This document shows, in pieces, positions 60,913-64,000 of a DNA stretch of 64,000 nt (position 1 is the stretch's first letter; each line of letters opens with the position of its first letter). The position numbers and the translations under genes were made by a program. Where the stretch lies: NCBI GenBank assembly GCA_036703985.1, contig DATNQN010000119.1, positions 1-64,000 of the forward strand. The letters are read 5' to 3'. Under the pieces are notes generated by a model. The model was not told where the DNA came from, made no database searches, and worked only from the letters and a program-made list of their open reading frames with translations. The DNA is from Leptolyngbyaceae cyanobacterium. GTDB taxonomy: Bacteria > Cyanobacteriota > Cyanobacteriia > Cyanobacteriales > Aerosakkonemataceae.

Positions 60913-61222
60913 GGGGTTAGCTGAAAAGTAACAGAACTTGTGAAACTATAGATATTTAGAGATTGTTTGTAAAGAGAAGTTCGATCTCTCAGACCTTGCA
61001 TCAGTCCCACAATCCGCCTGGGACTCAAGTCCCACAGCGAGTAGCAAAAGTCCTCTCAAGAGGACTAAATACCTAGAATTCTGATGATTTCAGTCCATTT
61101 TAATGGACTTTCGCTATTAGCCAGGAAATTGATTTCCGGGCGGGCTAAAACCCCAGGTGTAAGTTGTGAGATCGGCCTCAACCAACCTGGTCGATAAGTT
61201 AGTTGTTCTAGGAAAGAATACA
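60913..61222. repeat. Cluster of three short palindromes
   Basis: GGGACTCAAGTCCC (61020-61033), AGTCCTCTCAAGAGGACT (61049-61066) and AGTCCATTTTAATGGACT (61092-61109) lie in a row, nested within TAGCAAAAGTCC and GGACTTTCGCTA. They share the AGTCC/GGACT core of the repeats at 17997, 57020 and 62904. The rest of this 310-base interval carries no gene. Confidence 0.75.
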
Positions 61223-62902
61223 TCATGATTTGGCTAATTTCCAAAGCCAAATTTTACTATGCTGGGAAACAGGTTCTAAATACTGGTAGATAGGTTGAGA
61301 ATGGTAGACTCTTTCTATTTTAATTTGTTTTTCCTTTTTTAGTTGAGATAACAATCGATCGGAAGGTCGGTATAAAAATACATCACTGAAATTGTCTAAA
61401 GTCTGGCCTGTATTTTTCTCTTCCTCGAATTTAATATGTACTTTTCGTTCTAGCAAATAACTGAGAGAAAATACTCGCGGTATAGAACCATTGGCAACAA
61501 CTAGGGGCGACTCTGCTTGGTTAATGATTTCTGCTATTTGAGGATTGTAATAACTGCCGTATTTGTTCCACCAAGATTTAGCTTGATTCGCGGTGGCACA
61601 GGAAAGTATGCCTGCTGAAATTAGCAAAATAAAAATTAATTGCCCCAGGTATATATAATTTTTATCAAAAATTTTAATATAAAAAATTTTGTTTAAATTG
61701 AGTTGGTTTCGCAGCAAATTATAAATAAAATAGGTAACAGCTAATTGAATTCCTAAATAACAGGGAACTAGATACCTGGGCATACAAGAACGAATGCCGC
61801 CTAAAACCAAATCTGGTAAGACGAGAACTCCGGCAGTTATACCCATTAATGTTAAAATAAATAGCCAAACTTTTTTATTGGTTTTGCGGCAAATAAAATA
61901 AGTAGAATAAGCTACTAAAAGCATTAAGCTAAAAATAATGATAATTCCGATCGGTTCTAAATGATGATCGTTCAGTATCTCTCCCTGACTATCTAAATCA
62001 ATAAAAATTCGGCTGAGATTAAATAACCAAATTTGAATTAACGAAATTAAGGAGATTTTTGATTTGAGTTGGCTAGTGGTATCTTGAATGGTGGAAGTGT
62101 TGGCGATCGCAATTGTCAACCAAGGTAAAAATGTGAATAATCCAAAGGAAGATGCTAACAAAAAATTAATTTTTTTGCGACTCCATTGCCAACCCTCAAT
62201 GCCAAATACATAAATTACATGACCGATTAAAATTAAGATGGAAAATAAATAAGTGTATAGGAGTATTGGCAAACTAACAGCATACGTTATCCAGCTAAAC
62301 TTGCTATTCAAACGCATCGCACGTAGCAATAACCAACTTGATAGCAAAATGGTAACAGTCCACAAACTATACTCCCTTACTTCCTGGGCGTACAGTACGT
62401 GAAAAGGTGAAACTGCTACTATTGCCATTGCTATCCATCCCATGATGGGTGATGCAAATAATTCTAAACAGAGTAAATATAAAAAAGGAAATACAAATAA
62501 ACTAATTAAGGCGGGTAAACTTCTTCTAATTACTAAATCGGAACCCAAGAATTTTTCCCAATAATAGGCAATTATATAATACAATGGCGGATGTTGCGAA
62601 TCTTCAATCGCTAACGATTTAATAGTATCGGTAATATTTCTTTCATTATTAGGTTGTTGATAGTGCTGTAACTGTTTAAATGTTTTTGGCTGATTATCAA
62701 AAACATCTTGAATAACTTCTTGTATCGTATAGCCAGCAATCCGGAATGAAGTAAAAACTTCGTCTCCCCAATACACTTTTTTATCTAAATTGGCGAAGCG
62801 AAAAAAGATACCTAATATTAAGACAATGATGACTAAAAATTTTATGCTATTCGCATAAATCAACTCAACATTTTTCGATTTTAATTTTGGCAGTTTAATC
62901 AT
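61223..62902 (-). CDS. Family 39 (ArnT/PMT-like) membrane glycosyltransferase
   Basis: A 559-residue GT-C enzyme with about eleven transmembrane helices. The first periplasmic loop carries the D-E pair (LDKKVYWGDEVFTSFRIAGY) that GT39 members use with polyprenyl-phosphate sugars. Another loop has SLAIEDSQHPPLYYIIAYYW with the conserved HPPLYY, and AIVAVSPFHVLYAQEVREYS is diagnostic. A soluble C-terminal part follows the last helix (from about residue 430). It transfers a sugar from a lipid carrier to a glycan or protein at the periplasmic face. The target is unknown. Confidence 0.9.
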   Translation of the reverse strand: MIKLPKLKSKNVELIYANSIKFLVIIVLILGIFFRFANLDKKVYWGDEVFTSFRIAGYTIQEVIQDVFDNQPKTFKQLQHYQQPNNERNITDTIKSLAIEDSQHPPLYYIIAYYWEKFLGSDLVIRRSLPALISLFVFPFLYLLCLELFASPIMGWIAMAIVAVSPFHVLYAQEVREYSLWTVTILLSSWLLLRAMRLNSKFSWITYAVSLPILLYTYLFSILILIGHVIYVFGIEGWQWSRKKINFLLASSFGLFTFLPWLTIAIANTSTIQDTTSQLKSKISLISLIQIWLFNLSRIFIDLDSQGEILNDHHLEPIGIIIIFSLMLLVAYSTYFICRKTNKKVWLFILTLMGITAGVLVLPDLVLGGIRSCMPRYLVPCYLGIQLAVTYFIYNLLRNQLNLNKIFYIKIFDKNYIYLGQLIFILLISAGILSCATANQAKSWWNKYGSYYNPQIAEIINQAESPLVVANGSIPRVFSLSYLLERKVHIKFEEEKNTGQTLDNFSDVFLYRPSDRLLSQLKKEKQIKIERVYHSQPIYQYLEPVSQHSKIWLWKLAKS

Positions 62903-62903
62903 G

Positions 62904-62961
62904 GTTTGTAGTAAGGACTTTAGTCCTTTTTAATTTTTGAGGACTGAAGTCCTCACTACTA
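62904..62961. repeat. TAGTAAGGACTTTAGTCC repeat, third copy
   Basis: TTTGTAGTAAGGACTTTAGTC is inverted as GAAGTCCTCACTACTAA. It shares core and spacing with 57020-57105 and the inner part of 17997-18125, and fills the gap between the sulfotransferase and GT39 genes. Confidence 0.75.
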
Positions 62962-62967
62962 ACTGAG

Positions 62968-63777
62968 TTAATCAAAGCTAATACCGAATGAATCTTTGAG
63001 TTTTTGATTGTCAGGCTGGAAATAGGATGTGAGTTGATTGTATAAACTTTCATCAACAGGCGGATAATCGTTACTATTATATTTTTCATATTGAACGATT
63101 GGACGAGGGGGTAATTTTAAGAATTCCCATACTCTATCCATAATCATATCTGGCTGGTTGTCAAGTTCTTCAGTTTTAATAATCAACATCTGTTCCTTCG
63201 GAAAAAATTTCAGCCAATCTGTTAATTGTTCTACATATTTACCTCTTGAGAGATAAGTGTAGTGCTGGTGATTAAAGCTATAATAATTTTCTTGAGTGAG
63301 AAGTTTCTCAGTTTCGTCTTTGAGGCGAGTTTCTTCTTGCGCGATCGCATCTTCCAAAGACAAACTTTCAAAACCTAATTTTACTTCATGATAATAATGA
63401 GAAATTGCCCGATTTACAGGATTTCTCAACAACAGAATTAGCTTTACTTGAGGAAATGTTTGATAAACTCGCTGGGGAACTAAGGGATGAAATACGTAAT
63501 AAGGACTCGCTTCCCCAGTGATAAAACCACGGACATATTTATCCTCGCTATAGCTTTCATTTTCTGGGGAAATGGATTTAGCCATTCTCGCAAATTGCTG
63601 GCGATACCATTCGACGCCATTACTAAAATTTAAGTCAAAAAAATGAACTTCTTTTTGTTCGGCTGGAACAACTTGCGGATGTTGATTTAGATAAGCATAC
63701 AGAGAAGTTGTTCCGCTTTTTTGAGCGCCAATAATTAGGTAATCAGGTTGTCTTTCTTTCTGCTCTATTTTGACCAT
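62968..63777 (-). CDS. Sulfotransferase domain protein
   Basis: A protein of about 269 residues from the ATG at 63777 (MVKIEQKERQPDYL), preceded by AGGGAAATTTTC. The longer frame from 63822 would overlap the upstream gene. YLIIGAQKSGTTSLYAYLNQ is the 5'-PAPS phosphate-binding loop, and VKLILLLRNPVNRAISHYYH is the 3'-phosphate-binding loop with its Arg and Ser. It transfers sulfate from PAPS to an acceptor, probably the glycan made by its neighbours (inference). The length is normal for bacterial family members. Confidence 0.9.
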   Translation of the reverse strand: MVKIEQKERQPDYLIIGAQKSGTTSLYAYLNQHPQVVPAEQKEVHFFDLNFSNGVEWYRQQFARMAKSISPENESYSEDKYVRGFITGEASPYYVFHPLVPQRVYQTFPQVKLILLLRNPVNRAISHYYHEVKLGFESLSLEDAIAQEETRLKDETEKLLTQENYYSFNHQHYTYLSRGKYVEQLTDWLKFFPKEQMLIIKTEELDNQPDMIMDRVWEFLKLPPRPIVQYEKYNSNDYPPVDESLYNQLTSYFQPDNQKLKDSFGISFD

Positions 63778-63791
63778 GAAAATTTCCCTAG

Positions 63792-64000
63792 CTACTTTAA
63801 TAATACTTCTTTTGTCAGCCAAAGTTGTTTTTGTAAATGTGGTTCTTCATCAAACATTCGGCAAACTTTACTATAAGCATTTCTAGCCATTTTTGCTGAC
63901 TTTTCTGGATTCTCCAAACATTCACGAAGGGCATTTGCCAAGGCTTGAGGATTTCCCGGATCTACTAAATATCCTTCATTGCCATCGCAAATCATTTCCG
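63792..64000 (-). CDS. Family 4 glycosyltransferase, C-terminal end (partial)
   Basis: The frame runs off the right edge of the window. The visible 69 residues, ending ...TKEVLLK, include ICDGNEGYLVDPGNPQALAN and ALRECLENPEKSAKMARNAY, the typical last helix-turn part of GT4 enzymes, with the donor-site loop and the C-terminal helix. The gene precedes the sulfotransferase on the same strand by 14 bases, so they are probably co-transcribed. The rest of the protein is outside the window. Confidence 0.8.
   Translation of the reverse strand, partial: EMICDGNEGYLVDPGNPQALANALRECLENPEKSAKMARNAYSKVCRMFDEEPHLQKQLWLTKEVLLK

Noticed and set aside
61065-61250. 61-residue minus-strand frame overlapping the GT39 3' end
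   Set aside because: It runs through the palindrome cluster and has no recognisable feature.
1-64000. CRISPR arrays
   Set aside because: The tandem repeats present are heptamers or palindromes without the regular 25-40 base repeat and spacer pattern, and no cas gene is seen.

Overview
The window is cyanobacterial chromosome. It contains the 3' end of psbD (photosystem II D2), psaL and psaI (photosystem I), nadA, a double-domain QueD-type enzyme, an SLH/OprB iron-uptake-type porin, and many HIP1-like GCGATCGC octamers. Heptameric short repeats (TCATTAG/CTAATGA type) sit between genes. A hetZ-like gene followed by a PatU-like gene suggests a filamentous cyanobacterium; no other heterocyst gene is seen, so heterocyst formation cannot be inferred.

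Layout. 1-3.3 kb: psbD end with terminator, a short structured-RNA/micropeptide locus, a large palindrome, then the porin. 3.6-9.5 kb: Rrf2-type regulator, cysteine synthase, J-domain protein, tandem 6-carboxytetrahydropterin synthase, and a PAS-GAF hybrid histidine kinase. 10-16 kb: hetZ, a PatU-like degenerate PilB/GspE-type protein, a Crp/Fnr regulator, an M61 peptidase. 16-23.6 kb: two MITE-like palindromes, a TIGR04283/TIGR04282 enzyme pair, nadA, a metallophosphoesterase, tRNA-Ser(UGA), an unfamiliar three-gene block headed by a TIGR04255-type protein, and relics of an RHH antitoxin-like gene and a type I restriction S subunit. 23.6-33.6 kb: ppsA, a large beta-helix/DUF2341/lectin-like protein, a family-1 glycosyltransferase, a short Omp85 protein, psaL-psaI.

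33.8-45.5 kb is one tightly packed minus-strand operon of ten genes for a rhamnose-containing surface glycan: glycosyltransferases, rmlA, rmlD, rmlC, a methyltransferase, and three paralogous multi-spanning membrane proteins (588-600 aa) with a shared soluble C-terminal domain. rmlB is not in the window. 45.9-51.9 kb is a type I secretion cassette: HlyD adaptor, an ABC exporter with an N-terminal cyclic-nucleotide-binding-like domain and a C39-like domain without its catalytic Cys, and a parvulin-type isomerase. A plausible substrate, an RTX repeat protein, lies at 57.9-59.3 kb. 51.9-64 kb continues with glycan genes (a three-domain transferase/methyltransferase, GT4, GT39, a sulfotransferase, a partial GT4) mixed with toxin-like or immunity-like singletons and many short repeats.

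The observations most worth following are (i) the locus at 321-528, where a very strong Shine-Dalgarno is sequestered by a hairpin that competes with another hairpin, ahead of a 23-codon ORF; (ii) the triplicated GT-C-like membrane family inside the rhamnose operon; (iii) the unassigned three-gene block at 20.8-23.0 kb; and (iv) families of palindromic repeats, one of which has apparently entered coding sequence in the histidine kinase. All assignments come from reading the sequence and recalling families; no searches were run.
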